This document shows, piece after piece, positions 46,849-57,686 of a DNA stretch of 64,000 nucleotides. Source of the stretch: Bacillus sp. NTK074B (GTDB lineage Bacteria; Bacillota; Bacilli; Bacillales; Bacillaceae_B). The notes beneath the pieces were generated by a model, which saw nothing but the letters and a program-made list of their open reading frames with translations, had not been told where the DNA came from and made no database searches. Within the stretch, counting starts at the first letter, position 1. Every line of letters starts with the position of its first letter. The stretch is from positions 496,001 to 560,000 of the forward strand of contig NZ_JAFKOH010000001.1 of NCBI RefSeq assembly GCF_017303375.1. Reading direction: 5' to 3'. The position numbers and the translations under genes were made by a program.

Positions 46849-49113
46849 TTATACCTGTGGTTCATCCGACCACGTTTTCTTTTCTCTAACGGTTTTGATG
46901 GTTCCTTTTTTCTTCAATTCTTTTTTCTTCATCACGAGCCATACCTGGGAGGCGATGAAAACGGAAGAATAGGTACCGGATATCAACCCGACCAATAAAG
47001 CAATGGAGAAGTTACGGATGGACTCACTTCCGAAGATCATGAGTGCAAGGACCGTAAATACAACCGTAAGGACGGTGTTAACTGAACGTCCCATGGTTTG
47101 CCTGATACTCTGGTTCACCACTTCTTCAATGTCTTGATCCGTCTTCAGTCTACGCTTCTTGTGCAGGTTTTCCCTGAGCCTGTCGAAGGTGACGATCGTA
47201 TCATTGATCGAATACCCGACAATCGTCAGGACGGCTGCGATGAATGTGATATCCACTTCAAGCCTTGTGAGACTGAAGAACGCGATGATAAAGAATGCAT
47301 CATGCAGGAGGGCAAGGATTGCACCCACTGCCATTCTCCATTCAAAACGGATCGTGACATAAATGATGATTCCGACAGAAGCGATTGCCAAAGCAATCAT
47401 GGCGTTTCGTGCAAGCTCTTTCCCAATTACGGGAGAAACGGTGCTGATACTGGGTTCAGCTCCGTAAAGCTTGTTGAAGTGGTTCTTTAGTGTCGCGATA
47501 TCATCCTTATTCAGGTCATCCGTATAGCGGACGACTGCTATATTATCTTTATCTCCGGAGATGACGACATCATCAGAAGGAAGTTTAATCTCCTTGAGTT
47601 CGTCCTGAACCTGTTCGGTCTTCAGGCTTTGATCAGCCAGGATTTCCATCCGTGATCCACTGACAAAGTCAATTCCGAGATTCAATCTGAAAATAGCCAG
47701 GATGATGATACCTGCCGTAATGAGGACCGCTGACAGGGTAAAGAATTTCTTTCGCTGTGCTGCAAAATCAAAGCGATCAAAACGGGTAGGGAGATCCAGT
47801 GTATCGAAGTTCTCAGAGAGATCCTTGATTTCAGATTTTTTGACACCGAACCAGCCCGGCTTTTTATTAAAGATACGGCTGTTCACCCAAAGGCCGAGTA
47901 ACAGACGTGATCCCCATACCGCCGTAATGAAGCTTGTCAGGATACTGACAATCAGCATCGTTGCGAACCCTTTGACGGAACTTGTCCCATAGAAGAAGAG
48001 AACGGCCGCTGCCAGGATGGTCGTTACGTTGGCATCCAGAATCGTTAAGAAGGACGATTTATTACCAGCCTGGAACGCAGAACGTATCGGCTTCCCGACC
48101 CGCATCTCCTCTTTGATCCGTTCATAGGTGATGATATTCGCATCGACGGCCATCCCCACACCTAGGATAAGGGCTGCGATTCCCGGGAGGGTCAGGACCC
48201 CGTTCATCATATCGAAAATTAACAGTATCAAGTAAATATAAATTGAAAGGGTGATTGTTGCGATCAGTCCCGGGAAACGGTAGTACGCAATCATAAATAA
48301 GAAGATGATCGCAATCCCGATGATCCCTGCGGTCACTGTCTTATCCAGTGCCTGCTGACCGAATTGTGCTCCCACGGATGTTGAATATTTCTCATCCAAC
48401 TTAACCGGCAGTGCCCCTGCATTTAAAAGGGACGCAAGATTCTGGGCACGCTCAACGGTGAAGTTCCCTTCGATGATGACTTCATCCGAGTTGATCGGCT
48501 TACTCACCGCCGGGTCAGAGATGAATTTCGGATCCTTTTTTCCTGCTTCAGCTTTGTAAGAATCTTTTCCTTCCTCGAAATCAAGCCAGATGACCAGCTG
48601 ATTCTGAGGATACATAGCTGAAATTTCCTTCGTCAACTCATAGAATTTCGAGCGGTCTTTCAATTTTAATGAAACGATTGGATTATTCTTGTCATCAAAC
48701 GTTTGTTTTGCAGATCCAGACGCAAGATCCGAACCGTCCAGGCGGACTTTATCGTTTACGTCACGGAACGTCAGATTGGCTTGAGTGGAGAGGATCTCCC
48801 TTGCTTCGTTCTGATCCTCCACCCCGGCGAGTTGAACACGGATACGGTTCCCGTCTTCGATTTGGATGTTGGGTTCACTTACACCCAATACGTTGATACG
48901 CTTATCCAATGCATCGGCTGTATTGGCGACGGTTTCCTTCGTGATTTCCTCACCTTTTTTGATCGGCAGGACTTCGTAAAGAACTTCAAACCCGCCCTGC
49001 AGGTCCAATCCCAGTTTGATGTTATCAACTATACTCTTCGTTGTTCCTCCCATAGTACCTGCAAGCAATACCACAAGTATAAAGAAAGAAATTATTCGGC
49101 CACGCTTTACCAT
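46849..49113 (-). CDS. secDF: Protein translocase subunit SecDF (fused)
   Basis: Proton-driven accessory of the Sec translocase. SecD and SecF are fused in one 754-residue chain as in Bacillus. The SecD half (about 1-430) has the first helix at 8-28, D1 motif LGLDLQGGFEVLYEV near 34, the large outside P1 domain, and helices with GVGMAVDANIITYERIKEE near 318. The SecF half (about 450-754) has LNLGIDFVSGSRMEI near 480 and the helices with TIVGYSINDTIVTFDRLRE near 647. Twelve helices in total. Confidence 0.96.
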   Translation of the reverse strand: MVKRGRIISFFILVVLLAGTMGGTTKSIVDNIKLGLDLQGGFEVLYEVLPIKKGEEITKETVANTADALDKRINVLGVSEPNIQIEDGNRIRVQLAGVEDQNEAREILSTQANLTFRDVNDKVRLDGSDLASGSAKQTFDDKNNPIVSLKLKDRSKFYELTKEISAMYPQNQLVIWLDFEEGKDSYKAEAGKKDPKFISDPAVSKPINSDEVIIEGNFTVERAQNLASLLNAGALPVKLDEKYSTSVGAQFGQQALDKTVTAGIIGIAIIFLFMIAYYRFPGLIATITLSIYIYLILLIFDMMNGVLTLPGIAALILGVGMAVDANIITYERIKEEMRVGKPIRSAFQAGNKSSFLTILDANVTTILAAAVLFFYGTSSVKGFATMLIVSILTSFITAVWGSRLLLGLWVNSRIFNKKPGWFGVKKSEIKDLSENFDTLDLPTRFDRFDFAAQRKKFFTLSAVLITAGIIILAIFRLNLGIDFVSGSRMEILADQSLKTEQVQDELKEIKLPSDDVVISGDKDNIAVVRYTDDLNKDDIATLKNHFNKLYGAEPSISTVSPVIGKELARNAMIALAIASVGIIIYVTIRFEWRMAVGAILALLHDAFFIIAFFSLTRLEVDITFIAAVLTIVGYSINDTIVTFDRLRENLHKKRRLKTDQDIEEVVNQSIRQTMGRSVNTVLTVVFTVLALMIFGSESIRNFSIALLVGLISGTYSSVFIASQVWLVMKKKELKKKGTIKTVREKKTWSDEPQV

Positions 49114-49241
49114 TATGTATAGATCCTCCTTGCCGTTTTAAAAACCATACAAACGATGTGCTTAAAAAGTAATATAATTCCTGAAGTCGTCAACATTCTC
49201 ATTATCTATGAGAAAGAAAAGAGTGTCAATTTCTTTTCGGA

Positions 49242-49562
49242 CTATTTTCCATTCTTATTCGGGCGAAGCAGCTCATTCAATTCATCTTCATTCACTTCCG
49301 CAAACCAATTGGGAGACCGGTATGCTTCGATGGTTTCAAAGCTCATATACTCTCCAGGCTTGACCGTTAACACATCACTCACCAATTGAAAGAATTTCAC
49401 ATCCACCTCGGGCTTCTTCCATTTTTTCTTCGTTAAGTATGCCCATAGGCGGTCAGTGTCAGCCTTTCCGTAGCCAAATACTTCGAATTCTTCTACTTTG
49501 CTAACAAGCGCTGGTACTAATGATTCATAATAACGGTCATAAGGATGCTGATTGTTCTTCAT
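49242..49562 (-). CDS. comN: Post-transcriptional regulator ComN (YrzD family)
   Basis: A 106-residue soluble protein of the ComN family, which in B. subtilis acts post-transcriptionally on comEA mRNA and localises near the division site. The sequence has LVPALVSKVEEFEVFGYGKADTD, then LWAYLTKKKWKKPEVDVKFFQLVSDVLTVKPGEYMSFE, the family core. Its place between secDF and spoVB matches B. subtilis. The start ATG overlaps no other gene; spoVB diverges from it. Confidence 0.85.
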   Translation of the reverse strand: MKNNQHPYDRYYESLVPALVSKVEEFEVFGYGKADTDRLWAYLTKKKWKKPEVDVKFFQLVSDVLTVKPGEYMSFETIEAYRSPNWFAEVNEDELNELLRPNKNGK

Positions 49563-49612
49563 TCCCCGTTCACCCCATCTGGGCTATATTTAGCCGGAAT
49601 TGTTCACTACTT

Positions 49613-49644
49613 GTCATGCTTTGTCCACCCTTGTGCATATACAT
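49613..49644 (+). promoter_or_regulatory. Possible SigE promoter for spoVB
   Basis: GTCATGCTT (49613-49621), 14 nt, CATATACAT (49636-49644) partly fits the mother-cell SigE pattern. spoVB is a SigE gene in B. subtilis. The match is weak. Confidence 0.3.
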
Positions 49645-49687
49645 CATTGTATACGATTATACCAATTTTGAGAAGGCAGGGAATTTT

Positions 49688-51238
49688 ATGTCAAAATTTC
49701 TGAAAGGCACCATGATCTTAATGATGGCCGCCTTTATTACTAGAATATTAGGGTTCGTCAATCGGATCGTCGTTGCCAGATTCATCGGGGAAGAAGGCGT
49801 CGGCCTTTTTATGATGGCATTCCCAACCCTCATACTCGTCATCACCATCACCCAGCTGGGACTTCCTGTCGCGATCTCGAAAAATGTAGCGGAAGCGGAA
49901 TCAAAGGGTGACATCCGGAAGGTAAAAAAAATATTGGTGGTCTCTTTATCCCTTACCCTGGGATTATCCCTTATCTTCACTCCGGCTCTCATTCTCCTTG
50001 CTCCATACTTAACAGACGTATTGTTCACTGATGACAGGATTTATTATCCTTTGGTCGCCATCGCTCCAATCATTCCCATCGTAGCGGTCTCATCCGTTAT
50101 AAGGGGGTATTTCCAGGGCCGTCAGAATATGAAACCGTCTGCTTATTCCCAGGTCATTGAGCAAGTCGTCCGGATTACGTTGATTGCCATTTTGACCAAG
50201 ACTTTCCTGCCTTACGGGATTGAATATGCAGCAGCCGCTGCCATGGCGGCATCTGTAATGGGAGAACTCGCTTCCCTCCTCTACCTGTTTGCAAGCTTCA
50301 AGGTGAAAAAGAAGTTCAAGATCAGGCGCAACTTCTTCACTTCGATCCGGAATGGGCGGGAAACGTTCAATGAACTCATGAGTGTTGCCCTCCCTGCCAC
50401 GGGGAGCAGGATGATCGGGTCGATTGCCTGGTTTTTTGAACCGATTGTGGTAGCCAACAGTCTTGCCCTTGCTGGAGTGGCAGCGGGAATGGCCACAAAG
50501 CAGTATGGTTCACTGACAGGATACGCCCTCCCCCTTTTGTTTCTCCCATCTTTCGTAACCTTGTCATTATCTCAATCTCTTGTGCCGGCCATTAGCGAAG
50601 CCAATTCTCAAAATAACTTCAATTTAATCGAGCACAGACTTCAGCAGGCCCTTAGATTCTGTTTGATTACGGGCGGAATATCCGTCGTCATCCTCTACAT
50701 TTATGCGAAGCCCCTCATGCAGGTCATGTACGGAAATGAAAACGGGGCAGGCTTTCTTATGATTATGGCACCCTTCTTTTTATTCTATTATTATCAGGGG
50801 CCCTTACAGGCCGTTTTGCAGGCATTGAACCTGGCCAGGGCCGCGATGATCAACAGCCTCATTGGCGCGGTGGTCAAGACCGGCGTCATTTTTCTCCTGG
50901 CATCACAGCCCGCTTTCGGGATCAACGGGGCAGCTCTAGGAATCGTGACGGGATTCATGCTCGTGACCCTGCTTCATTTCATGACGATCTTAAAATATAT
51001 CCCGATGACGATTTACGCAAGAGATTATGTGAAGACGGTCATTGTCCTTGTGGTAACCGGAATTTGGGGACACTACTCTTATCTTCACCTGTTTGATGAC
51101 GAGTCTGCAGTATTCCGACTGCTATTTGGGGTTATGACTTCCACTATTTTGTACACCGTGCTCTCCATCGGCCTGAAACTCATCGAGAAAAACGACCTTG
51201 CCAGGATCCCGTTTATTAAAAGATTCATCACTCCTTAG
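49688..51238 (+). CDS. spoVB: Stage V sporulation protein B (MOP-superfamily flippase)
   Basis: Membrane protein of the MurJ/Wzx flippase superfamily needed for spore cortex formation, thought to move lipid-linked peptidoglycan precursors in the mother cell. The 516-residue product has about 14 helices and begins MSKFLKGTMILMMAAFITRILGF. GLFMMAFPTLILVITITQLGLPVAISK, RGYFQGRQNMKPSAYSQVIEQ and TKQYGSLTGYALPLLFLPS are typical. A longer open frame starts 56 codons upstream, antisense to comN; the ATG at 49688 matches the family start. Confidence 0.93.
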   Translation: MSKFLKGTMILMMAAFITRILGFVNRIVVARFIGEEGVGLFMMAFPTLILVITITQLGLPVAISKNVAEAESKGDIRKVKKILVVSLSLTLGLSLIFTPALILLAPYLTDVLFTDDRIYYPLVAIAPIIPIVAVSSVIRGYFQGRQNMKPSAYSQVIEQVVRITLIAILTKTFLPYGIEYAAAAAMAASVMGELASLLYLFASFKVKKKFKIRRNFFTSIRNGRETFNELMSVALPATGSRMIGSIAWFFEPIVVANSLALAGVAAGMATKQYGSLTGYALPLLFLPSFVTLSLSQSLVPAISEANSQNNFNLIEHRLQQALRFCLITGGISVVILYIYAKPLMQVMYGNENGAGFLMIMAPFFLFYYYQGPLQAVLQALNLARAAMINSLIGAVVKTGVIFLLASQPAFGINGAALGIVTGFMLVTLLHFMTILKYIPMTIYARDYVKTVIVLVVTGIWGHYSYLHLFDDESAVFRLLFGVMTSTILYTVLSIGLKLIEKNDLARIPFIKRFITP

Positions 51239-51248
51239 TCTCTCCCAT

Positions 51249-51286
51249 AAAAAATACTCCTTAACCAATGTTTAGGAGTATTTTTT
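51249..51286. terminator. Bidirectional terminator between spoVB and the DUF421 gene
   Basis: AAAAATACTCCT and AGGAGTATTTTT form a 12-bp stem with A- and T-runs on both sides; the two genes converge here. Confidence 0.85.
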
Positions 51287-51287
51287 A

Positions 51288-51932
51288 TTACTGGTTTTTT
51301 TCATCGATATAAAATTGTCCGTTTTGAAAGCTGCAAAAAGAAATTTCCTGAATGTTTTTAAATCCCCGTTCCCTCAATTCCTTCCTCAGCCAAAAGGATG
51401 TTTTGCCGATCATATCCAGATGGGTGGTTTGAACCTGTCCATCCAGGATCAAGGGCAGGGTCAGGGAGTGAGGAGTCTTTTTATCCTTCTTTAACACCGA
51501 CAATTTCCCCGAAGGTTCTAATATGGCGAATTCAACATCGGCCATGTTAAAGATATCCTTTTCCCTTAATTGTAGTAGTAAATCATCGTAATTATAACGC
51601 TGTTTCTTCATGGCTTTGTCATCGATTTTCCCATTATGAATAATGACGGAAGGCTTTCCGTCCAATAACTCCCGAAAGGATTTAGAGCGCAGGGAAAACC
51701 ACGCAAACATGATTTGTACGAGGACGATGACTCCCATTGGAAGGACCGTATGAATGATCGGATCATCGGGCTGTTCGATGGCCATGACCGCCATTTCCGC
51801 TATCATCATGAAAACGACCAGATCCAGTATGCTTAATTCACCAATTTCCCTCTTCCCCATAATCCGGAATATGAATATGATTAAAAAATAAAGAAAAAGA
51901 GTGCGTGCAATGATGATCAAGTATTCCTCCAC
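51288..51932 (-). CDS. DUF421 domain membrane protein (YrbG/YetF family), GTG start
   Basis: A 214-residue protein with three N-terminal helices (about 5-27, 38-58, 63-82) containing FRIMGKREIGELSILDLVVFMMIAEMAV. The cytoplasmic DUF421 domain follows, with FRELLDGKPSVIIHNGKID, YNYDDLLLQLREKDIFNMADVEFAILEPSG and the last strand FYIDEK. YetF-family proteins affect spore germination and membrane properties in Bacillus, with no fixed function. GTG at 51932 has GGGGAGGG 7-8 nt upstream; an upstream in-frame ATG lacks a site. Confidence 0.85.
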   Translation of the reverse strand: MEEYLIIIARTLFLYFLIIFIFRIMGKREIGELSILDLVVFMMIAEMAVMAIEQPDDPIIHTVLPMGVIVLVQIMFAWFSLRSKSFRELLDGKPSVIIHNGKIDDKAMKKQRYNYDDLLLQLREKDIFNMADVEFAILEPSGKLSVLKKDKKTPHSLTLPLILDGQVQTTHLDMIGKTSFWLRKELRERGFKNIQEISFCSFQNGQFYIDEKNQ

Positions 51933-52001
51933 TGCTTTTCCCTCCCCTGTACATGTCATTATGTAGTATCGACAGAAGGACAAAATAAATCGAAGGAATA
52001 T

Positions 52002-53297
52002 TTATCCACCAAGAAATGGTCGAATGTATTTAAAATATACGTAGAGGGAGGAAACCGCAAGGGAAATGATGGTGATGGGAACACCGATAAGCAAATATTG
52101 ATAAAATTTGATATGTACATTTTCCTTCGATGCAAGCCCTGCGATAACCAGGTTAGAAGATGATCCAAGAAGCGTCCCATTTCCACCGAGACAAGCTCCG
52201 AGTGCCAATGACCACCATAGCGGATCCATATTGACCATGCCGAACTCACCGAATTCCTGGATGACCGGAATCATGGCCGCCACAAATGGGATATTATCGA
52301 CCACTGCAGAAAGTAAGCCGGTTCCCCACAGGATCACAAACGCTGTTTTCTTCATATCCCCATCCGTTGCCCGCAGTATTTCACGTGCGATTTCATCAAT
52401 GAATCCAGCCTCTTCAATCCCCCCTACAAGCAGGAACAGGCCCATAAAGAAAAAGAGCGTGCCCCATTCCACCTCTCTGAGGATCGATTCAGGCGGGTGA
52501 ATTTTCTCCAGAAGCAGCATAAGCAGGACAGCCCCCGCCATGGATACTGTGGTTACATCAAGATGAAAAACCGGATACACCGAAAAACCGATCAGAACCA
52601 ATGCCAGAACAAAAATCGATTGGATCAATCCACTATTCTTTTTTAAATAATCGGCAGGATCAATGCCCTTAAGCAACAGCTTCCTGTCCTCTTTCACATG
52701 AAGTACTTCCCTGTATAGGATGCACATGATCAAGAGTGTCACACCATAGACCATTAAAACGACAGGCAACAGATTTTCAAGAAAGGCATTGAACGTAAAG
52801 TGCTTCACTGCCTGGCCGATCATCATATTAGGGGGATCACCAATCAGCGTTGCCGTCCCGCCAATGTTACAGGAGAGGATCGTCATGATCAGAAAAGGGA
52901 TTGGCGGTAGTTCAAGAAGCCTGGTCAGTTTAAAGAGGATCGGTACCAGCAGCATGGCAATCGTAACGTTGGCCAAAAAAGCCGAACCCACTGCGGCGAG
53001 AGAAGAAAACACGATAAGGAGCGAGAGCCCATTTCCGTTTACCCATTTGGCGACCTTAATGGCAATAAACTCGAATACTCCCGTTTTGCTGGTGATGGTC
53101 ACAATCAGCATCATGGAAAACAAAAGAGTAATGGTTTTCCAATCAATGTAGGTGAATAGCGCCTTTTCAATCGGGAAAGCGCCTATCAGAAGCATGGCGA
53201 CCCCACCGGCCATGGCAGCGAGGACGCGATTCCATTTTTCAGTCATTAAAAGAATATAAACAATAACGAATACACTCAATACAATCATCGGAGACAT
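52002..53297 (-). CDS. ArsB/NhaD family (ion transporter superfamily) permease
   Basis: A 431-residue integral membrane protein with about 11-12 helices. NVTIAMLLVPILFKLTRLL, SCNIGGTATLIGDPPNMMIG near 147 and LGACLGGNGTLLGSSSNLVIAGLA near 377 are the inverted-repeat hairpin motifs of the ArsB/NhaD and P-protein group. Possible substrates include Na+/H+, arsenite or dicarboxylates; there is no arsR or arsC nearby, so arsenite is unlikely. ATG at 53297 has AAGGGGTG 7 nt away. I do not recall this gene at this place in B. subtilis. Confidence 0.85.
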   Translation of the reverse strand: MSPMIVLSVFVIVYILLMTEKWNRVLAAMAGGVAMLLIGAFPIEKALFTYIDWKTITLLFSMMLIVTITSKTGVFEFIAIKVAKWVNGNGLSLLIVFSSLAAVGSAFLANVTIAMLLVPILFKLTRLLELPPIPFLIMTILSCNIGGTATLIGDPPNMMIGQAVKHFTFNAFLENLLPVVLMVYGVTLLIMCILYREVLHVKEDRKLLLKGIDPADYLKKNSGLIQSIFVLALVLIGFSVYPVFHLDVTTVSMAGAVLLMLLLEKIHPPESILREVEWGTLFFFMGLFLLVGGIEEAGFIDEIAREILRATDGDMKKTAFVILWGTGLLSAVVDNIPFVAAMIPVIQEFGEFGMVNMDPLWWSLALGACLGGNGTLLGSSSNLVIAGLASKENVHIKFYQYLLIGVPITIISLAVSSLYVYFKYIRPFLGG

Positions 53298-53444
53298 GGT
53301 CACTCACCCCTTATCCTAAAAGGAAGTTTCATACTAGTCTATGAGGCTTGACCACTGAAAATTTCTAGTCTTTTTTACCACGGACCAGAATATGCTTGTA
53401 CTAATACGGAATAAAATTATCCAGATAGAAGGGAGAGGACCGTC

Positions 53445-53831
53445 ATCGAAGCAAAAAAAATGGGTGGTGCCGTCCTTTATGGAACGACTGCCATATTTGT
53501 CATAGCGATTGTTGCAAGCTTATTATTCTCATTGCTCCTCAGGTTCACTAATCTTACTGAAACCTCCATCACGCTATTTGTCACCATCCTATCGTTCCTA
53601 TCACTCTTTGTTGGTGGATTTATGTCAGGTGGCAAGGGAAAAACAAAGGGATGGGTACTGGGAGGGTCAACAGGTCTCATTTACACGTTTGTCGTCTTCT
53701 TATTTCAATACCTCGGTTATGACAGCCTGTTTTCAATGGAACAGCTCATCTATCACGGCTGCTACATCCTCACAGCCATGATGGGAGGAATACTTGGTGT
53801 GAATATGAGTGGTGGCACAAGAGAAGATTAA
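53445..53831 (+). CDS. TIGR04086 family membrane protein (YrzE-like), probable ATC start
   Basis: A four-helix membrane protein of about 128 residues. Helices (numbered from the ATC) are near 13-33 (TTAIFVIAIVASLLFSLLL), 42-62, 74-93 and 103-120, with FVGGFMSGGKGKTKGWVLGGSTGL between helices two and three. The only good ribosome site is GGGAGAGG at 53431-53438. The first ATG (53460) is 21 nt beyond it, too far. The ATC at 53445 is in frame at 6 nt spacing and adds the residues (M)EAKK before MGGAVLYG. No ATG, GTG or TTG lies in between. If ATC is not used, the start is ATG at 53460. Confidence 0.8.
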   Translation: MEAKKMGGAVLYGTTAIFVIAIVASLLFSLLLRFTNLTETSITLFVTILSFLSLFVGGFMSGGKGKTKGWVLGGSTGLIYTFVVFLFQYLGYDSLFSMEQLIYHGCYILTAMMGGILGVNMSGGTRED

Positions 53832-53833
53832 CA

Positions 53834-53888
53834 CAAAAAAAAGGTCCCTCTCAAAGTGCCGTGGCACAATGAAGAGGAACCTTTTTTT
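53834..53888. terminator. Bidirectional terminator between yrzE and yajC
   Basis: AAAAAAAGGT-CCCTCT and AGAGGA-ACCTTTTTTT pair around an inner GTGCC/GGCAC hairpin. T-runs on both strands serve the two convergent genes. Confidence 0.85.
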
Positions 53889-53889
53889 A

Positions 53890-54159
53890 TTAAACCTGTT
53901 CAGCTCTAACGACTTCCCTGATCGCATTACGATCATATGTAAGACGGCTGCCGTCACCACAAAGGATGACTATTTTACCTTCTTCGATGGCATCGATGGA
54001 TCCGTGTAAACCGCCAATCGTGATAATTCTATCACCCTTCGCAAGCTCATTTTGCATTTTCGAGATCGCTTTTTGACGCTTTTGCTGAGGACGGATCAGT
54101 AAAAAGTAAAACAGTACGAACATTAAAATCAAAGGTAGAATTGTTCCTAAACTTCCCAT
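53890..54159 (-). CDS. yajC: Preprotein translocase subunit YajC
   Basis: Small accessory of the SecDF complex. The 89-residue protein has one N-terminal helix (about 5-22, TILPLILMFVLFYFLLIRPQQ), the signature RPQQKRQKAISKMQNELAKGD, then GGLHGSIDAIEEGKIVIL. It follows tgt by 41 nt, the usual queA-tgt-yajC order. Confidence 0.95.
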   Translation of the reverse strand: MGSLGTILPLILMFVLFYFLLIRPQQKRQKAISKMQNELAKGDRIITIGGLHGSIDAIEEGKIVILCGDGSRLTYDRNAIREVVRAEQV

Positions 54160-54200
54160 TCTTATTCCCCTCCTTTCAAAAATTCATTTATAGCATGCTT

Positions 54201-55385
<1,185 letters not shown>

Positions 55386-55392
55386 TCACTCA

Positions 55393-56421
55393 TTATTTAA
55401 TCAGCATAGCATCGCCGAAGCTGAAGAAGCGATACTTCTCTCTAACGGCCGTTTCATAGGCGTGCATCACGTTTTCCTGTCCGGCAAACGCACTGACCAG
55501 CATGATCAGGGTCGATTTCGGCAGATGGAAATTTGTGATCAGACCATCGATCCCTTTAAACTCGTATCCGGGATAGATGAATATATTCGTCCATCCACTC
55601 TCTTCCACGAACGTGCCGTGCTTAGAAGCAATGGTCTCAAGTGTCCTGGTGGATGTCGTACCGACTGTAACGATGCGCCCTCCATTTGCTCTTACTTCAT
55701 TTAAAAGGCGGGCTGTCCCCTCGGAAACCTGATAAAACTCTGAATGCATGTCATGTTCCTCGATGGTGTCCACAGATACCGGTCTGAACGTTCCAAGTCC
55801 AACATGCAAGGTGATGAATGCGATGTGAACACCTTTATCCCTCAGCTCATCCAACAGTTCCTCCGTGAAGTGAAGACCCGCAGTCGGAGCAGCAGCTGAA
55901 CCTCTCTCTTTGGCAAACACGGTTTGGTAGCGGTCCTGTTCTTCCAGGCGTTCCCTGATATATGGAGGCAAAGGCATTTCCCCCAATTCATCCAGCACCT
56001 CATAAAAAATCCCGTCATATTTAAATTCAAGAATTCTACCGCCATGTTCTTTCAGATCGACACAGGTTGCTTTTAACTTCCCGTCACCGAACACGATCTC
56101 CGTTCCGACACGGATCCGTTTAGCCGGCTTCACCAGTGTTTCCCACTGATCCCCATCTTCCTGTTTTAAGAGGAGTACTTCTATATTCGCACCTGTATCT
56201 TCTTTTTGCCCAAAAAGACGCGCCGGCAGTACCCGTGTATCATTGAGGACGAGGCAGTCCCCTTCTTCCAGGTAATCGGTAATCTGTTTAAAACGGATAT
56301 GATCCATGGAACCGGCTTCTTTATCCAACACCATCAATCTACTCTCGGAACGGTTCTCAAGAGGGGTCTGGGCAATCAGTTCTTCAGGTAAATAAAAATC
56401 AAAATCTTCTACTTTCACCAT
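55393..56421 (-). CDS. queA: S-adenosylmethionine:tRNA ribosyltransferase-isomerase QueA
   Basis: Adds the epoxycyclopentane ring to preQ1 in tRNA using the ribosyl part of SAM, the step after Tgt. The 342-residue protein is full length: [33 protein letters not shown] near 58, [17 protein letters not shown] near 175, [14 protein letters not shown] and GTTSTRTLE near 255. It lies 52 nt upstream of tgt in the same operon. Confidence 0.96.
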   Translation of the reverse strand: MVKVEDFDFYLPEELIAQTPLENRSESRLMVLDKEAGSMDHIRFKQITDYLEEGDCLVLNDTRVLPARLFGQKEDTGANIEVLLLKQEDGDQWETLVKPAKRIRVGTEIVFGDGKLKATCVDLKEHGGRILEFKYDGIFYEVLDELGEMPLPPYIRERLEEQDRYQTVFAKERGSAAAPTAGLHFTEELLDELRDKGVHIAFITLHVGLGTFRPVSVDTIEEHDMHSEFYQVSEGTARLLNEVRANGGRIVTVGTTSTRTLETIASKHGTFVEESGWTNIFIYPGYEFKGIDGLITNFHLPKSTLIMLVSAFAGQENVMHAYETAVREKYRFFSFGDAMLIK

Positions 56422-56457
56422 TTTTCACCTAGCTTATGTAAATCTCACTTATGAGTC

Positions 56458-56664
56458 CTATTTGAATTTCCCGATTAAATAAAAGACAACGGAAAGTATA
56501 ACACTTACCAGAATAGAAGTCATAAGTGGAAAATAAAATGTTGTGTTTTCTTTTTTGATGATAATATCACCAGGGAGCTTCCCTAATTTAATGAATTGCA
56601 TGAGGAAACCAATCACCAGTATGACCCCACCGATAATCATGACTAATTTGGGCAATCCAGTCAA
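56458..56664 (-). CDS. DUF2905 small membrane protein
   Basis: A 68-residue protein with two helices (about 5-25, [20 protein letters not shown]; about 45-64). Between them lies the signature [21 protein letters not shown], which defines DUF2905. Function unknown. It overlaps the ruvB stop by 4 nt (ATGA type), so it is translationally coupled to ruvB. Confidence 0.85.
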   Translation of the reverse strand: MTGLPKLVMIIGGVILVIGFLMQFIKLGKLPGDIIIKKENTTFYFPLMTSILVSVILSVVFYLIGKFK

Positions 56665-57662
56665 TTGTCCGGCACCTCCATTTTAAAATGGTCATATACG
56701 AGATGTGTGACGATCCTTCCCCTCGGCGTCCTTTGGATGAACCCAATCTGTAATAGGTACGGCTCATACACATCTTCAATCGTGTGGGACTCCTCCCCGA
56801 TGCTTGCAGCTATGGTATCAAGCCCCACAGGTCCTCCCCTGAAGCGTTCAATGATGCCTTTAAGAAGCTTATGGTCGATGTGATCAAGGCCCAGCTTATC
56901 GACCTGAAGAAGTTCCAGGGCTTCTCTTGAAAGGGAGGTGGTAATATCACCATTCCCTTTCACCTGAGCAAAATCCCTTACCCTTCTGAGCAATCGATTC
57001 GCGATACGGGGTGTCCCTCTTGATCTCCTGGCCAATTCTTCTGAAGCCGCCGCTTCGATCTTCGTGTTCAGAATGGCAGCGGTCCTCTGTACGATTTCGT
57101 TCAGCTGCTCTTCATTATAATATTCCAATCGGCATAAAACACCAAATCGATCTCGAAGGGGAGCAGACAAGGCGCCGGCACGGGTCGTCGCCCCCACCAG
57201 TGTGAAAGGAGGAAGATCCAAACGGACAGACCGTGCACTGGGACCATTCCCGATGACGATATCCAGACAAAAGTCTTCCATGGCCGGATAAAGAACCTCT
57301 TCAATGGCCCTTGGCAGCCGGTGAATCTCATCGATGAACAATACATCACCCGGCTCAAGTGCCGTAAGTACCGCTGCCAGGTCTCCCGGTCTCTCGATGG
57401 CAGGTCCTGAAGTGGTACGCAGATTTACTCCCATCTCATTGGCTATGACAGCGGCAAGGGTGGTCTTACCCAACCCGGGTGGACCGTAAAGCAGGACATG
57501 ATCGAGGGTTTCCTCCCGCATCTTTGCCGCTTCGATGAAAACCTCCAGGTTATGCTTCACCTTATCTTGCCCTATATATTGTTTTATTGTCTGAGGACGC
57601 AAGGAATATTCAAAGGAATCTTCATTTACTTCTGATTCGCCTGATACGATTCTGTCTTCCAT
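56661..57662 (-). CDS. ruvB: Holliday junction branch migration helicase RuvB
   Basis: Hexameric AAA+ motor that drives branch migration with RuvA. The 333-residue protein has Walker [19 protein letters not shown] near 58, Walker [17 protein letters not shown] near 106 and sensor-1 [20 protein letters not shown] near 155. The C-terminal winged helix ends with [14 protein letters not shown]. It follows ruvA by 24 nt. Confidence 0.97.
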   Translation of the reverse strand: MEDRIVSGESEVNEDSFEYSLRPQTIKQYIGQDKVKHNLEVFIEAAKMREETLDHVLLYGPPGLGKTTLAAVIANEMGVNLRTTSGPAIERPGDLAAVLTALEPGDVLFIDEIHRLPRAIEEVLYPAMEDFCLDIVIGNGPSARSVRLDLPPFTLVGATTRAGALSAPLRDRFGVLCRLEYYNEEQLNEIVQRTAAILNTKIEAAASEELARRSRGTPRIANRLLRRVRDFAQVKGNGDITTSLSREALELLQVDKLGLDHIDHKLLKGIIERFRGGPVGLDTIAASIGEESHTIEDVYEPYLLQIGFIQRTPRGRIVTHLVYDHFKMEVPDN

Positions 57663-57686
57663 TTAGGCTTCCTCCTTTCTTTGGCA

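Noticed and set aside
49520-49687. 56-codon N-terminal extension of spoVB
   Set aside because: It runs antisense through comN and the promoter region; the ATG at 49688 matches the family start.
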